Part shown: positions 1 to 11,024 of the stretch, in pieces
Layout of the letters: every line of letters begins with the position of its first letter
Position numbering within the stretch: position 1 is the first letter of the stretch
Source of the DNA: Cylindrodendrum hubeiense
Taxonomy: Eukaryota; Ascomycota; Sordariomycetes; Hypocreales; Nectriaceae
Direction: 5' to 3'
Length of the DNA stretch: 38,819 nt
NCBI GenBank assembly: GCA_014621425.1
Contig: JAANBB010000388.1
Location: forward strand, 1 to 38,819
Position numbers and translations under genes: made by a program
The notes under the pieces: model-generated
Database searches by the model: none
What the model was told of the DNA's origin: nothing
The model's input: the letters and a program-made list of their open reading frames with translations, nothing else

Positions 1-1500
1 AGTTTTGTGCCCTGGTCCAACACCAACACGTTAGCCAATCAGCAACGTCGTCATGGCTGGGAGGCTTCCCGATTCGGTATGTCAGCTACGGAAATCTACC
101 GTCTTGTCATCAGTTAGGCTAGACAGCTCGCGCCCATTTGAGCACGAGAGCCGTTATACTAGGCAAGTACCGAAGCTATTGCAGGAACTAAAGTTGGAGA
201 ATGGTAATCAATGAGGTCCATTTGTAAACAAGCCACCCACCCATCTGTCAGCAAAGGCCGCCTCCGCCTCCTCTACCCTTCTTGGGAGCATCTCGGAATC
301 ATGAGAGTGGCAAGACCTCCCTCTTTACAAAGGACAAGTTCAAAGGATTTCTGAGATGCCTCTTGGCTGTAGTATCCTTGGAAACAATCTTCTCAGGGAT
401 GATGGCAAGTGTGCCGAGTGGTCGACTGTGCCTGGTAGTAACATGCCGATAGCTGCTCATCTTCTACGCAAGTGAGAACTATATACCATAGTTGTATACT
501 CGTTGTTGTTTCCTGGTAGTAACATGCCGATAGCTGCTCATCTTCTACGCAAGTGAGAACTATATACCATAGTTGTATACTCGTTGTTGTTTCAGTATCC
601 CTTTGATCTACCATTCCAGGGATCGGCAGTGACAACGGGTGCTCAGTGAGACAATCGCCCAGCTATTGAAGCAGCCACGTCAGTGGCCAGAGCTCGAAAT
701 GCAGAGTCGCACAAGGATGCATCGAGTTCGTATGATCGGGTCAAACCTTGCATGCTCGGGAGTCGTCTTGACCCATCGGGTGTGGACCCGGCTCGTCTGA
801 CATCTGGAAAGCTTAGTGATCAGGCAGTGCCATGTGCAAAGAGTTGATCCCTGGACACCCCCAGTGCCGAGACAGCCAGCCACCGGGGGCGGGGCCAGTT
901 TTAATGACAGAACAAGGACTGGCCTTCTAGCTAGGTTGAGCGAGGGGGGCCTTCAAGTGGGCAATACTGGGAATATTACATCAGCTGCCTTCCATTTTAG
1001 AAGTGAAGGGTATGTCCAACCATCATCCCATTGCAGCAAAGACTAGGATGCATCTTGGTTAGCTTTGTGTCATGCCACGCAGATGATGAACCATTCCAGC
1101 GTTCCAAGGGATTTAGGGGCTCAGGAATCGAGTCCTCATCCCCCCGCAGGTAAGGGTATATGAGGGAGACGTCCGTTTATTTAATAATGCAATAGGCCAA
1201 TTTTATATCAAGCTTTGTAGATTGGCACACCTGTTGCCCGCATGAAGGCTCTCCAGTGCAAGCAGCTCAATGGCGGGGAACTAGTCGCGGGGCAATCGGG
1301 GTACACCCCTGTCCAAATGATGGATATGCAAGTATCGCGAACACCGATAAGATTTCGATACGGCTTATCGGGCGGGCGAAAAATAAAAAGTACCATCATT
1401 CGCAGCCGAAAGACGGACGACAGCAGCCCTGGATCTCGTTGGTCATTGCCTATCCTTGCGACCCTTGACACAGAGTTAAACACCCGAACTACGACACATC
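1..1500. other. Intergenic region upstream of RRP36
   Basis: No convincing gene was found. The open frames are short, lack recognisable domains and overlap one another on both strands. The stretch contains the 81-bp tandem duplication annotated separately. The last few hundred bases should hold the RRP36 promoter and leader, but I see no unambiguous core promoter element. Confidence 0.6.
431..592. repeat. Perfect 81-bp tandem duplication (2 copies)
   Basis: Positions 431-511 and 512-592 are identical by eye. Each unit begins CCTGGTAGTAACATGCC and ends CGTTGTTGTTT. The unit length is a multiple of three, so a minus-strand open frame (about 393-635) carries the same 27-residue block twice. That frame has no recognised domain, so coding is doubtful. 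The absence of differences between copies suggests a recent duplication, or an assembly artefact. Confidence 0.95.
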
Positions 1501-2515
1501 ATGGTTTTGAAACGGAAGGTCGGTTCTGCTGGCTTGCAGCGACGGGTGAAGCCCAGGCGGGAGGACGATTGGGAGATGGATCAGGATGGCAGCCAAGCGT
1601 CGTCGAGCGACGATGAGGTTGAAGAGCAGGGAACTCGACGCCGTGGTCACAAAGATGCCGGCGAAGACGACAATGAAAGCGGATCAGAAGCTGAGTCTGG
1701 CTCCGACCAAGAATCCGAGGTAGGCGCATCCCTTGACATGCTCTGTCTTCCCTCTACCATACTCACCATTATCCCAGGACAATGACCCGGAACCCACCGC
1801 CCTCAGTGTCGACCTCGGCTCTATCTCCTTTGGCGCCCTCGCAAAAGCCCAAGCCACCCTTCCCCCCTCTCAGCGCAAATCCAAGACCTCCGAGGCCACC
1901 GCTACTACCGACGTCTCCTCCAGCAAAGATGACGCCGCTCCCCGCAAACCCACCCGCTCCAAGTACGACCCCACGCCCAAGCGCTCCTCCAAGCACGCCC
2001 CTGGCGAGCAGTCCTCCAAGAAACCCGTCTCCCGCCTCCGCGAGATCATCCCAGACCCCCGACGACAGTTCCGCGACCCTCGCTTCGACCCTCTCGCCGG
2101 TCCCGTCGACGAGGCCAAGGCCAACAGGGCCTACGCCTTCCTCGATGAGTACCGCGACAGCGAGATGGCGGACCTCCGCATCCAGATCAAGAAGTCCAAG
2201 GATCCCGACGCCAAGGACGCCCTCAAGCGCCAACTGCTCTCCATGGAGTCCAAGAGGAAGTCCCGCGTGCGCAGGGAGGAGGAAGAGAACCTGCTGCGCG
2301 ATCACCGCAAGCGCGAGAAGGACCTTGTCGCACAGGGCAAGACGCCCTTCTACCTGAAGAAGAGCGAGCAGAAGAAGCAGATTCTTGTGGATCGCTTTGC
2401 AAGCATGAGCAAGGGCCAGGTTGACCACGCCATCGAGCGCAAGCGCAAGAAGGTTGCAGGCAAGGAGAAGAAGGAGATGGGTTCATTGGAGCGGGTCAGA
2501 GGGCCTCGTTATTAA
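1501..2515 (+). CDS. RRP36: rRNA biogenesis protein RRP36
   Basis: This is a nucleolar factor of the RRP36 (DUF947) family. Known members act in early cleavages of the 35S pre-rRNA and in 40S subunit maturation, as part of the 90S/SSU processome. Two exons are inferred: 1501-1719 and 1778-2515. The 58-bp intron (GTAGGC...CCCAG) keeps the frame and gives 318 residues, close to the family's usual length. The first 73 residues are acidic and Ser/Glu-rich. A basic Ser/Lys linker follows. The conserved C-terminal half starts near residue 160 with a run of DPR/FDP motifs (RDPRFDPLAG) and continues as a long charged helix with the family-typical KTPFYLKKSE and C-terminal SLERVRGPRY segments. The ATG at 1501 is preceded by A at -3. 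It lies tail-to-tail with COQ8, with only about 195 bp between the two stop codons. Confidence 0.92.
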
Positions 2516-2710
2516 GAGGGTTCCCAGGAATAATGATTCCAACGCTCATTCATGTTGGAGGGGGCCTTGTGTGCCCATCCGAACCCGTCTTTTTGTTCTC
2601 TATGATTATATACCCCCCAAACCTAGTTTTAGACGGTCTAACGCTGGTGTTACACACACATATGGTAGATATATGTTACATGGTTATACAATGGATAAAG
2701 TAGAGTTTTC

Positions 2711-4918
2711 CTAAGCTCCCTGAGAGTAGCCTCCCTTGGCCAAGCTCTCCTCGAACATCTCGCGGCAGCGTACCTTGCTGCCTAGTTTCGCGCATAGTAG
2801 GAACGCGCCGCTGAGTTTGCGGTGCAGACTGTACGTCTCCTCGGGCGGGGGGGCCAGCCGCTCGTGCAGCATGACAGGGATGAGAGCCTTGACGCGCTCG
2901 GTAATAGTCTGGTCCTTGAAGTCATAGACCTCGGGCGCCGATGCGAGGAACGGCTCCGCGAGTGTGAGCACCGACTGCGTGTGCGCGTCGATCATGACCT
3001 TGCTCTCATGGCCTGTTAGGTAGCCCAGGCTCTCGGAGAGCGTCTTGACGGCGGCGCGGTCGGAGCGAGAGGCGGCTTCGAGCAGCTGGACATACTGCGT
3101 AACGAAGGCGTCTGGGTACTCGCGGGAGGCGCCAAAGTCAAGTAGCTCAAGCTTGTTGGTGTCCGGGTTGTAGAGGAAGTTTGTCCAGTTGGGATCGGTC
3201 TGCATAAATTTGAACTCTGTGATTTCACGGAGGCAAAGTCGCAGGATCTGTGAGCCGATCCAGTCGCGCTGTTCCTGGGTAAAGGACGTGATACGCGTAA
3301 CGCCCGTGCCGTCCATCCAGTCCATAGTGATGACTTGCTTGCCCGAGGCCTCGGGGTAGACGGCCGGGACGAGGAAGACGTCCTGTTGAGAGCCTAGCAT
3401 CTCCTTGTAGCGTGTGGCGCACTCCGCTTCACGAGCATAGTCACACTCCCACCCAAGTTCGAGCCGTGCGTTGTCAATAGTCTTGTTGAGGTAAAGGCCC
3501 TTGGGGAGGAGCTTGGTGGCAGTGAGGAGAATGCCGAGGTTGTCGAGGTCCGAGTTGATAGAGTCGGCGACGCCGGGGAACTGGATCTTGACGGCAACGC
3601 GCTTACCGTTGGACTTGAGGACGGCCTTGTGGACCTGGCCGATGGAGGCGGCCGCAATGGGCTTCTCCTCGAACTCGCTGTACAGCTCTCGCCACTCGGG
3701 TCCGAGATTGGCCGAGAGCACGCGGTCACGCTGCCAGGCAGGCATGTAGTCGGCACGGTCCTGGACACGCTGCAGCACCTCCTGGATGGGGGCCGGCAGC
3801 ATCTTGGTGTCCTGGAAGCTCATCATCTGGCCGAGCTTAAGAGCAGCGCCACGCATGCGCGAGAGCTTCGCAACCAGGCGCTCCATGTTGGCGCCGCTGA
3901 GGAGAACCGAGCCTTGGCCACCGCCGCCAAAGGCCCTGCTGACGCTCTCCGTCATGGCGCCTCCTAGCATGCCTGCGGCGAGACCTCCATAGTTCCAGAT
4001 ACGACTGATACGGGAAGCCGGAACTGCGGACTCTCGGAGAGCGTGTACGGAAGTAGGTCGTGGTGCAGGGTTACTGGCTGGTTCCCTTGAGGGCGAAATG
4101 ACGGCATCAACCTTCACAGTTTCTGATGGTGCCGGACTGCTAGTTTGTGGTTGAGTCGGGGCAGTTTCCTTTACTTCAGGCTTCACCACTGGCTCAGCTA
4201 CCACTGGCTCAACTGTTACTGGTTCAGCTGCCACGGGCTCCTCTTTGGGCTTGCTCTCAGGCTCCCGAGGCTTTGAGACCGCTGGTGCAGGTGGTGCAGG
4301 GCTCTCTCCGTGTTGCACGAGAGGAGACCGACCCCAATTCCGCAGAGGGTGCTCTTTGGCAGGTCCTCCAACGGGTGGGCGCCGATCCGCGGGCCTAGAT
4401 TTTCCTTCTTTCCGCAACGAGTCGAGGATTTTGGATCCTCGAGTGGTGTGGAAGATATTGACGTCGATTCCTGTGGGCAGCTCCAGCTCCTCCTTCGCCT
4501 GGTCTAGCTGAGCTCTGGTTTGGTTCAAGGTTGAGACGGCGTCGGCAAAAAGGTCTCTCTTTGGCTGCACAGTCTCACTCGCGAGCTCCGGCTTAATATC
4601 CTGTGCCTTTGTACTCGTCTGTGCCTGCTCTTGCGAGCTCTCGTGTACGGGCTTCGTTTCCTGCGCTACCGGCGCATCTCGTTCGATGGTGGCCTCATCA
4701 CTCGCAGCGTCCTTTTCCACGCTCGATTGGCCCCTCTCCTCTGGCGCTTCAGGCTGCGACGCCTTCTGCGCAGCTCTTTTCCTAAATGCCGCGGCTACGC
4801 TCGACGTCCGGCCGAAGGTGTCGAGCTGTCGGCTCCGAAGGGCGACATGCTTGGCGGCGACGGACCGGGAGGCATTGAGAACGGCCGCGAGGTCGATGGC
4901 GAAGTCGACGAACCTCAT
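2711..4918 (-). CDS. COQ8: ABC1/COQ8 (ADCK3-type) atypical protein kinase, mitochondrial coenzyme Q biosynthesis
   Basis: Intronless, 735 residues. COQ8 is a matrix-side inner-membrane ATPase/kinase-like protein that stabilises the CoQ-synthesis complex. The UbiB/ABC1 hallmarks are visible in order: [10 protein letters not shown] (KxGQ motif, near residue 360), [11 protein letters not shown] (Ala-rich loop replacing the P-loop, near 420), [10 protein letters not shown] (ExD region, near 487), [12 protein letters not shown] (catalytic loop, near 572) and [10 protein letters not shown] (metal-binding DFG, near 592). The N-terminus is rich in Arg/Ala/Ser with few acids, fitting a mitochondrial presequence. 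The region from about 60 to 300 is a Pro/Glu/Val/Ala-rich low-complexity linker with repeated EPV units, longer than in yeast COQ8. Key kinase-like residues are all present, so activity is expected. It could be another ADCK paralogue, but the KxGQ/AAAS combination favours COQ8. Confidence 0.93.
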   Translation of the reverse strand: MRFVDFAIDLAAVLNASRSVAAKHVALRSRQLDTFGRTSSVAAAFRKRAAQKASQPEAPEERGQSSVEKDAASDEATIERDAPVAQETKPVHESSQEQAQTSTKAQDIKPELASETVQPKRDLFADAVSTLNQTRAQLDQAKEELELPTGIDVNIFHTTRGSKILDSLRKEGKSRPADRRPPVGGPAKEHPLRNWGRSPLVQHGESPAPPAPAVSKPREPESKPKEEPVAAEPVTVEPVVAEPVVKPEVKETAPTQPQTSSPAPSETVKVDAVISPSREPASNPAPRPTSVHALRESAVPASRISRIWNYGGLAAGMLGGAMTESVSRAFGGGGQGSVLLSGANMERLVAKLSRMRGAALKLGQMMSFQDTKMLPAPIQEVLQRVQDRADYMPAWQRDRVLSANLGPEWRELYSEFEEKPIAAASIGQVHKAVLKSNGKRVAVKIQFPGVADSINSDLDNLGILLTATKLLPKGLYLNKTIDNARLELGWECDYAREAECATRYKEMLGSQQDVFLVPAVYPEASGKQVITMDWMDGTGVTRITSFTQEQRDWIGSQILRLCLREITEFKFMQTDPNWTNFLYNPDTNKLELLDFGASREYPDAFVTQYVQLLEAASRSDRAAVKTLSESLGYLTGHESKVMIDAHTQSVLTLAEPFLASAPEVYDFKDQTITERVKALIPVMLHERLAPPPEETYSLHRKLSGAFLLCAKLGSKVRCREMFEESLAKGGYSQGA

Positions 4919-5594
4919 GGGGGATGCGGGGCTACGCGGGCTCAGTTGACGGAACGCGCATCGACAAGGGACTTCGGTCTGGCGTGCTGGTGTCGGTTAC
5001 CAGGCGGTCGTGGGTTGTTGGATTGGAGTCGATCGCCGAAAAGTTGCCATGATCCAATTGATGGACATGCAACTAAGGGGGCTCAGGACGTGGATCGGAT
5101 CACCTTAATCACAACCACCTTTGAGGAACACATTTCGTCCCTCATACCAAGATTTTACTAATAAAAAGCTGAAGGCCACACATTTAATTTTACAAATGGC
5201 TTGTTTCATCCATCTGTTGTCAAAGCTCCTTATTGTAACGCATCTAGGAAGTGGTGTCACCTTTCTTGGTTAGCCACCACTTCTAGCATCAAGAAGCTCG
5301 CTCTCGTGCTAAAGAATCGTAGGTCTGGATAATTAGATCATTTCCAATAAAAATATCCACCAACTCAATAGGCCTACTCGCCGACGCTGGTATCATTGGT
5401 ACCGCCTCCTGCATGTGATTTTACACCTTGTCCTTCTATGCTCAGTGCCGGCCGATCCGCACAGGTGATGATTTGTTTGCCCTGGAACATTATCCTTTTC
5501 GTGTTGTAGTTTAATATAACGAATATGCGCTCTTGTTATTAGGTTGGTGATCACCCGGCATAATAATACCGTGATGTATCACATCGTTCTGACT
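4919..5594. other. Intergenic between COQ8 and ESS2
   Basis: Both flanking genes are on the minus strand, so this stretch holds the ESS2 3' end and the COQ8 promoter and leader. It is noticeably more AT-rich around 5130-5560 than the flanking exons. No further gene or clear regulatory motif was seen. Confidence 0.5.
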
Positions 5595-6974
5595 TCATCC
5601 ATTCGACCCTGGCTTCGAGCTTGCCCTACTAACGGACCTCAAGAGCGATCCTCTTGGCTTCATGGGCGTCGACTGACCGAACGAGCTACCCGAGCTTCGA
5701 TTTCCGGGAGTACCAACTTTGCTCCATAACCTCTGCGCTGCAGGCGTCAACCCTCCTACTACCCGTGGGCTACTTGGAAACTTTGGTACCGGCGTCGTGT
5801 CCACTTTTCCGGTGAGTCCATTTCTTGATGCCTCCTTTTTCGATTTTGATATCCGATCAACCATGCGCTCATGCAGGGTTTCTCTGTCCCTCTGCTCCTG
5901 CAGCCTGAAAGGATTTATCGAGGCATCGCCGGGGCCTAGGTTGATGATTGGCACAGGGGAGCTATCTTCAGGCTCATCATCCTCATCGTCGACGAACGAG
6001 TATCCGTTGACCCTAGGCGTCTCTCCACCAACCACCACGCTCGAGTCCTGGTCCTCGCGCCGTGGTTTCCCTGCAATAGCATCACGTACTGCAGACAGAG
6101 TCGGAGAGGGTGGTCGCGCAGGAATGTGAGGTTGTGGCATCCTGGTGTTCTCGTACGCGATAGACTTGGGTGCCATCTTAGAAGTCTCCTCAGCCCTCTG
6201 AGAGACTGTGACAACGTCGTCATCAACACCGTCTGGTCCAAACATGAGGTTGTTCCTGGGGTTGGCATTCCAAGTATCTGGCCTAGCCGGGCGATCGTCC
6301 TTGTCTTTGATGGCTAGACGGTCACGCTTGTGCCCGTCATCCACAAGGCTACCTGTTTGGGCCAGCAGCTTGTCCTGTACCTCTTTCTGCTTGATCATCT
6401 GCTTCGAGGGGAGTTTGTTGCCGCGCCAGAGCCAGGCATACTTGTCCGCCTTCTTCTGGTTCTGTTTGTCGACTAGCTTATAGAAGCTTTCATTATCCTC
6501 GCTGGTGTATGTCTCTTGGAACTTGGAGAGGCTCATGTTTGTGTTTAGACGTGGCCGCGGCGCTGCAACTGTGGAAGCGACCGAGGCGGGAGTGTCTGCG
6601 CCATAGGCAGACGGGGTGCGGTCTCCATTGGCGAGGGGCCTGGGCTGCGACTGCGAAGGTGGTTTTTGCCGTCCGGGGGTCATGACTTGCTGCAGCCTCC
6701 GGCCAGCGCTTGAGATCCAAGCGACATCTTTGGACTCGAGCGCGTCCAGGTACTCTTGTTGGGTCTCGGTCTCCAACAGCCCGGGGAAGAAGTCACGGGC
6801 AATGATCTGCGAGAGAGTCTCGGTGTATGAGTCTTCATCCAGGACCTTCTTAGGGCGTTTGATCTTCTTTGCTGTGGGAGGCGGCGGCATCAAGTCCGTG
6901 TCGACCCTCTTGCGCACCAGCGCATTTGAGGTGCCTGATTGCGACGGATCCATGTTGGCGCGGGTCGGCAACAA
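5595..6974 (-). CDS. ESS2: ESS2/DGCR14 (Es2) family nuclear, splicing-associated protein
   Basis: Intronless, 459 residues. The family (human ESS2/DGCR14, S. pombe Bis1) is nuclear and associates with late spliceosomal complexes. The signature N-terminal segment VLDEDSYTETLSQIIARDFF is near residues 43-62, followed by PGLLETETQQEYLDALES. Other family-like blocks are SLSKFQETYTSEDNESF (a Phe/Glu-rich block that helps define the domain), KYAWLWRGN and the NNLMFGPDGV motif. The C-terminal third is Ser/Pro/Arg-rich and disordered-looking, with TP/SP dipeptides suggesting phosphorylation. A second in-frame ATG seven codons downstream (MDPSQS) could be the true start. It is divergent from PPT1 across about 834 bp. 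Confidence 0.9.
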   Translation of the reverse strand: MLPTRANMDPSQSGTSNALVRKRVDTDLMPPPPTAKKIKRPKKVLDEDSYTETLSQIIARDFFPGLLETETQQEYLDALESKDVAWISSAGRRLQQVMTPGRQKPPSQSQPRPLANGDRTPSAYGADTPASVASTVAAPRPRLNTNMSLSKFQETYTSEDNESFYKLVDKQNQKKADKYAWLWRGNKLPSKQMIKQKEVQDKLLAQTGSLVDDGHKRDRLAIKDKDDRPARPDTWNANPRNNLMFGPDGVDDDVVTVSQRAEETSKMAPKSIAYENTRMPQPHIPARPPSPTLSAVRDAIAGKPRREDQDSSVVVGGETPRVNGYSFVDDEDDEPEDSSPVPIINLGPGDASINPFRLQEQRDRETLHERMVDRISKSKKEASRNGLTGKVDTTPVPKFPSSPRVVGGLTPAAQRLWSKVGTPGNRSSGSSFGQSTPMKPRGSLLRSVSRASSKPGSNG

Positions 6975-7808
6975 GGTGAGTGTTCTGGGTGAAGGAGGCG
7001 TCTATAGTTCCGCACCCGAGCCCTGAGGACAAGGGAATAGACTGAGAGATGAAGCCCCGGTTAGAGTTTGCCCATACACTCGCCGGAGCTGCCTGGTCTG
7101 CCTGATCTGATGTGACGTTGAAAGAGAGCCTGCGGCGGAGGCACGGCCAAGGCGATTGGTGGGGCCGAGAAGGTGTGGGCGCCGCCGGTGCGCGTGATGA
7201 TATGCGTATGCAACTATCCGATCTCGGCCGTTTCTTTGTTTCGTTGGCTGGGCCTCCTGCGGGTGGCGATCGATCGGTTGAGGCGACTTCGGGCCCGAGC
7301 TCGCGTGCTGGGCGGCTCACGCTAGAGATGACGGTTTGGGCCAAGCCTGTAGTTAGGGCATCCAGCGCCTGGAGTGGCCTGTAGCCATTGGGTTTGGCCG
7401 ACAGTCACAGTGCGATAGGGTACACAGAGGGCCTCAATGACGCTGGGTCCGGGGGGCCTGGAAGCTTCGCCTGTCCCGCTCCACCAAACGCCGCCCGCCA
7501 AAAGCCCAAAAGTCTTGCAGCCTCTCCCTCTTCCCGCCGCGAACCATTGATTCCTCGACCCTCGGCAGCCTCGCCAACCCTCGACGTACCCCCTGCGGTG
7601 TTCCAGACGCTTCTCTTGCACGCCTGCTCCTCTTCTCGACAAGCATCTCTCCCAGCGGAAGTAGGAGGCGCTTGCTGCCGTGCTCGGCGCATTCTATCCA
7701 GCATCTCGGAGCCCGAGTCCCACCCCCGACCTGCATCTCGAACTTCCCCACGTTCGCCCCTCGTCGAATCCTCCTCGAACCCTCCACACAACTGCCTCCT
7801 CGTTCGCC
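6975..7808. promoter_or_regulatory. Divergent promoter region ESS2/PPT1
   Basis: The region lies between two diverging start codons and must contain the promoters and leaders of both genes. The PPT1-proximal 250 bp are C/T-rich on the plus strand, a common feature of highly expressed fungal leaders. Several open frames cross it on both strands, but none resembles a protein. No TATA box was evident. Confidence 0.5.
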
Positions 7809-9608
7809 ATGTCGCAATCAGCTGTCGACCTGAAAAATCAGGGCAACAAGGCCTTCGCCGCGGGCGACTGGCCTACCGCCATCGATTTCTACTCCAAGGC
7901 TATCGAGCTCAACGACAAGGAGCCCACCTTCTTCACCAACCGTGCCCAGGTTCGCGACGCCTCCATTTCCACATGTCTGCGATTGCAACCACGAGACTCT
8001 CATGCTAACCCTTGGCCTCTTCAAATCATAGGCGTACATCAAGACCGAAGCCTATGGATACGCCATCGCGGATACGACGAGCGCCATCAAGCTCAACCCC
8101 AAGATGGTCAAGGTGGGTTACCCCTCCTTATATTCCAACGATCCTGGACGAGCGCTGAAGTGAATTGTTGTACGTTTTGTAGGCGTACTACCGACGAGGT
8201 CTGGCAAAGACGGCGATTCTGCGGCCCAAGGATGCCCTCGACGACTTCAAGGAATGCGTCAAGCTCGACCCCGGTAACAAGGATGCAAAGCTCAGGCTTG
8301 AGGACTGCAAGCGGATTGTGCGGCAACTAGCCTTCTTTGCCGCCATCGAGGTCGGCGATGAGCCTTCCGCAGCTGAGGGTCTTGATGTGGACTCCATGGC
8401 TGTCGAGCCTGGGTACGACGGTGCTGCACTAGGAGACACCATGACTCAGGAGTTTATTGACGACATGACGGAGAGGTTCAAGACCGGCAAGAAGATTCAC
8501 CGCAAGTACGTCTACCAGATTGTTCTTGCCGTCAGGAAGATTGTCTATAATGAGCCCACCATGGTTGAGGTTGACGTCCCCGAGGATGTTCAGCTGACCG
8601 TCTGCGGTGACACGCACGGTAAGAAACCCCCAGGTCCGCACTCCAACCAAATTGCTGACAGTATCCGCCAGGCCAATACTTTGATCTGATGGAGCTTTTC
8701 CGTCGCAACGGCACCCCTACTGATAAGCACTGGTATCTTTTCAACGGAGACTTTGTGGATCGTGGTTCTTGGTCTACAGAGATTGCCCTGCTTCTCTACG
8801 CTTACAAGTGGCTGCGACCGAAGAACTTCTTCCTGAACCGCGGAAACCATGAGACGGACGACATGAACCGCGCTTACGGTTTCGAGGGAGAGTGCAAGGC
8901 CAAGTACAATGAGAGGTAAGACGACCCCTCACACGAACCCCTGTCGCCACTATGCTGACCACAACACAGAACCTTTAAGCTGTTCTCCGAGAGTTTCTCT
9001 GCCCTGGCGCTGGCTACTCTCATTGGCAAGAAGTACCTGGTTCTCCACGGAGGCTTGTTCTCTGATGACAGTGTTACTCTGGATGATATCCGGAAACTGA
9101 ACCGACATGGCCAGCGACAACCTGGACAGTCTGGCTTGATGATGGAGATGCTTTGGACCGATCCTCAAGAGGAGCCCGGCCGTGGACCCAGTAAGCGCGG
9201 TGTTGGTATGCAATTTGGCCCTGATATCACCAAGAAGTTTTGCGAGAACAACGGCCTTGAGGCTGTCATTCGCAGTCACGAGGTTCGCATGGACGGCTAC
9301 GAGGTTCAGCACGATGGTCGATGTATCACTGGTATGTGGTTTCACAAAAACTCGCGCATATGTTCTTTCACTAACTGACTTTTTAGTTTTCTCTGCGCCT
9401 AGGTACTGCGACTCGACGGAGAACAGGGGTGCCTACATCAACATCGGCTCCGACTATAAGCTCCAGTTCGAGCAGTTTGATGCTGTGCCGCACCCTGATA
9501 TCCGCCCGATGGTGAGTTCAATTTACCCCCGATGAATGTGCCTCAGAGTGAGAGCTAACATATCCATAGGCATATGCCCAAAGCTCCCTTATGTCAGGGC
9601 TGGTTTAA
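7809..9608 (+). CDS. PPT1: Serine/threonine protein phosphatase 5 (TPR-PP5, Ppt1)
   Basis: PP5 is a PPP-family phosphatase whose N-terminal TPR domain binds Hsp90/Hsp70 tails and restrains the active site. Seven exons are inferred: 7809-7949, 8032-8112, 8183-8618, 8672-8915, 8970-9331, 9387-9511 and 9570-9608. They join in frame to 475 residues, the usual PP5 length. Introns are 53-82 bp, most with CTRAC-like branch sites. TPRs occupy about residues 5-110 (LKNQGNKAFAAGDW at the start). The catalytic metal-binding motifs are GDTHG (216-220), GDFVDRG (245-251) and GNHET (277-281). They are followed by LHGGLFSDD, RSHEV and the FSAPRYCD loop. All metal ligands are present. The C-terminal helix ends AYAQSSLMSGLV. 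The start has C/T-rich leader sequence and a good context (TCGCCATGTC). Confidence 0.95.
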
Positions 9609-9778
9609 GGGTAGGTGTATGAGACTTGTGTGGACGGCCAAGTCGAGGCATGTCCCGGGCGTCTGGGAACGGTGCATTTGTAAGGGCGGGTCGATGGAAA
9701 TGTGCACATACATTTATACCCATCTAGATGAAAAAATGGATGTTGGGTTTGAGATGAACAACCGATGTTGTCTGAGTC

Positions 9779-10210
9779 TCACGAGTTCCACAGTCGATCT
9801 TGGCCGTCAGTTCCAACCATGGCGCCCAACCAGTCTGAGCACTGCCGTACTTGTAGCACGCATTGGACGCCATTGTCATTAGTCCCTTTCCACGCCGTGA
9901 TGGCCGCAGCAAAAGACCCCAGGTCCAGTCGCGGGACTCGTAGCCAGCAGTGGCTCCCTTGGACCTTGAGGATGTCGAGAGAGATGGCCACGCCCGTGAT
10001 GCCCAGAAACTGCCGCAGCGCCGTAGTGCAGTACGACTTGACCTGTAGATTGTCGAGCTCGACGGGCGTAGCGCCGTCGGTGACGATTTCAAGGTGGGCG
10101 TATGAGAAGGGCGGGGCTTTGATGGTACATGTGAGGATGTCGTGGGATTTTTGGAGGTCTTTTTGCTGGAAAACAGACTTTTGGGTCCCAGCCTCCGTAG
10201 ATTGAGCCAT
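9779..10210 (-). CDS. POP8: Ribonuclease P/MRP subunit POP8
   Basis: Intronless, 143 residues. POP8 is a small protein subunit of the nuclear RNase P and RNase MRP ribonucleoproteins, which process tRNA 5' ends and pre-rRNA. Family-like blocks are SHDILTCTIKAPPFSYAHLE (about 22-41), the LDNLQVKSYCTTALRQFLG block (about 52-70), AISLDILKVQG and the WLRVPRLDLGSFAAAITAW block (about 88-106). Together these form the compact alpha/beta fold shared with Pop5/Rpp14. The assignment rests on remembered similarity to the fungal Pop8-like domain. It lies tail-to-tail with PPT1 (about 170 bp) and divergent from SPT4 (296 bp). Confidence 0.82.
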   Translation of the reverse strand: MAQSTEAGTQKSVFQQKDLQKSHDILTCTIKAPPFSYAHLEIVTDGATPVELDNLQVKSYCTTALRQFLGITGVAISLDILKVQGSHCWLRVPRLDLGSFAAAITAWKGTNDNGVQCVLQVRQCSDWLGAMVGTDGQDRLWNS

Positions 10211-10506
10211 GATAGAGGGTTTGAACCTGCTGCACTGTGAGATTCGCTTGGTTGTTTGAATGGTCGTTGAGAACTTAGATAGCTCTTACGTCTGGTTCTT
10301 CGTGGTGGATTAAAGTGGATACTGTCTTTGTTGCATATTTCGTTTAGTTACATACTAGCCTCTATGAATCTAGGAACAATGAAGTTCGGCCTTGACCATC
10401 GCGAACTTTCCAGCTCCAACAACGACAACCTCGCCTCCTCCCGAACATCGCACACTCGCCTCGCCGCCGCAATCCCCTCGAACAAACCGCCCGGGGCGCC
10501 CGCACC
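10211..10506. promoter_or_regulatory. Short divergent promoter POP8/SPT4
   Basis: These 296 bp separate two diverging start codons and must contain both promoters. The half nearest POP8 is AT-richer and the half nearest SPT4 is C-rich. No specific factor site could be called. Confidence 0.55.
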
Positions 10507-11024
10507 ATGTCGACTTCGGCCAACTTCGTCACGCCCGGCCAGCAGCGCCACCTGCGCGCCTGCATGGTCTGCTCCATCGTCATGACATACAGCGTGCGCC
10601 AACCTTGCTCCCCCGTGCCGTGCCACGCCGCGGCTTCCCTGTGCTTGTGCTGACATTTTCTCCTTCAGCGCTTCCGCGACGAGGGCTGCCCCAACTGCGA
10701 AGAGTTCCTGCATCTTGCTGGCTCCCAGGATCAGATCGAGAGCTGCACGTCTCAGGTCTTCGAGGGCGTCATCACGCTCGCCAACCCAGCGCGCTCCTGG
10801 ATCGCCAAGTGGCAGCGCCTAGACGGCTATGTCGGTGGTGTCTACGCCATCAAGGTGTCTGGCCAGCTGCCTGATGAGATCCGCACGACCCTCGAGGAGG
10901 AATACCGGATATCCTACATCCCGTAAGTGGCAACTCACCGACTGCTGACGTTTAAGCAAACGGCTTAGCTAACCAACGGGCTTTTTACAGACGCGACGGC
11001 ACGGAAACGGAGACAGACTCCTAG
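10507..11024 (+). CDS. SPT4: Transcription elongation factor SPT4
   Basis: SPT4 pairs with SPT5 to form DSIF, which clamps RNA polymerase II and promotes processive elongation. Three exons are inferred: 10507-10593, 10669-10922 and 10991-11024. They join in frame to 124 residues. Zinc is bound by two Cys pairs, ACMVC (C19, C22) and CPNC (C36, C39). The conserved DEGCPNCE and [20 protein letters not shown] blocks follow, with the SPT5-binding strand region near [12 protein letters not shown]. The first intron lies between the two Cys pairs and has a non-consensus GTGCGC donor, but a strong GCTGAC branch site 15-20 bases before its CAG acceptor. The length matches fungal SPT4. The C-terminus ([10 protein letters not shown]) is acidic. 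Confidence 0.95.

Noticed and set aside
1769..2428. Long minus-strand frame rich in Leu/Gly/Ala opposite RRP36
   Set aside because: It is the antisense shadow of the GC-rich RRP36 exon, which has clear family similarity and proper splice sites.
7402..7409. CAGTCACA, matching the S. pombe HomolD core
   Set aside because: HomolD works in ribosomal-protein promoters. Neither ESS2 nor PPT1 is such a gene, and an 8-mer is expected by chance in a window of this size.
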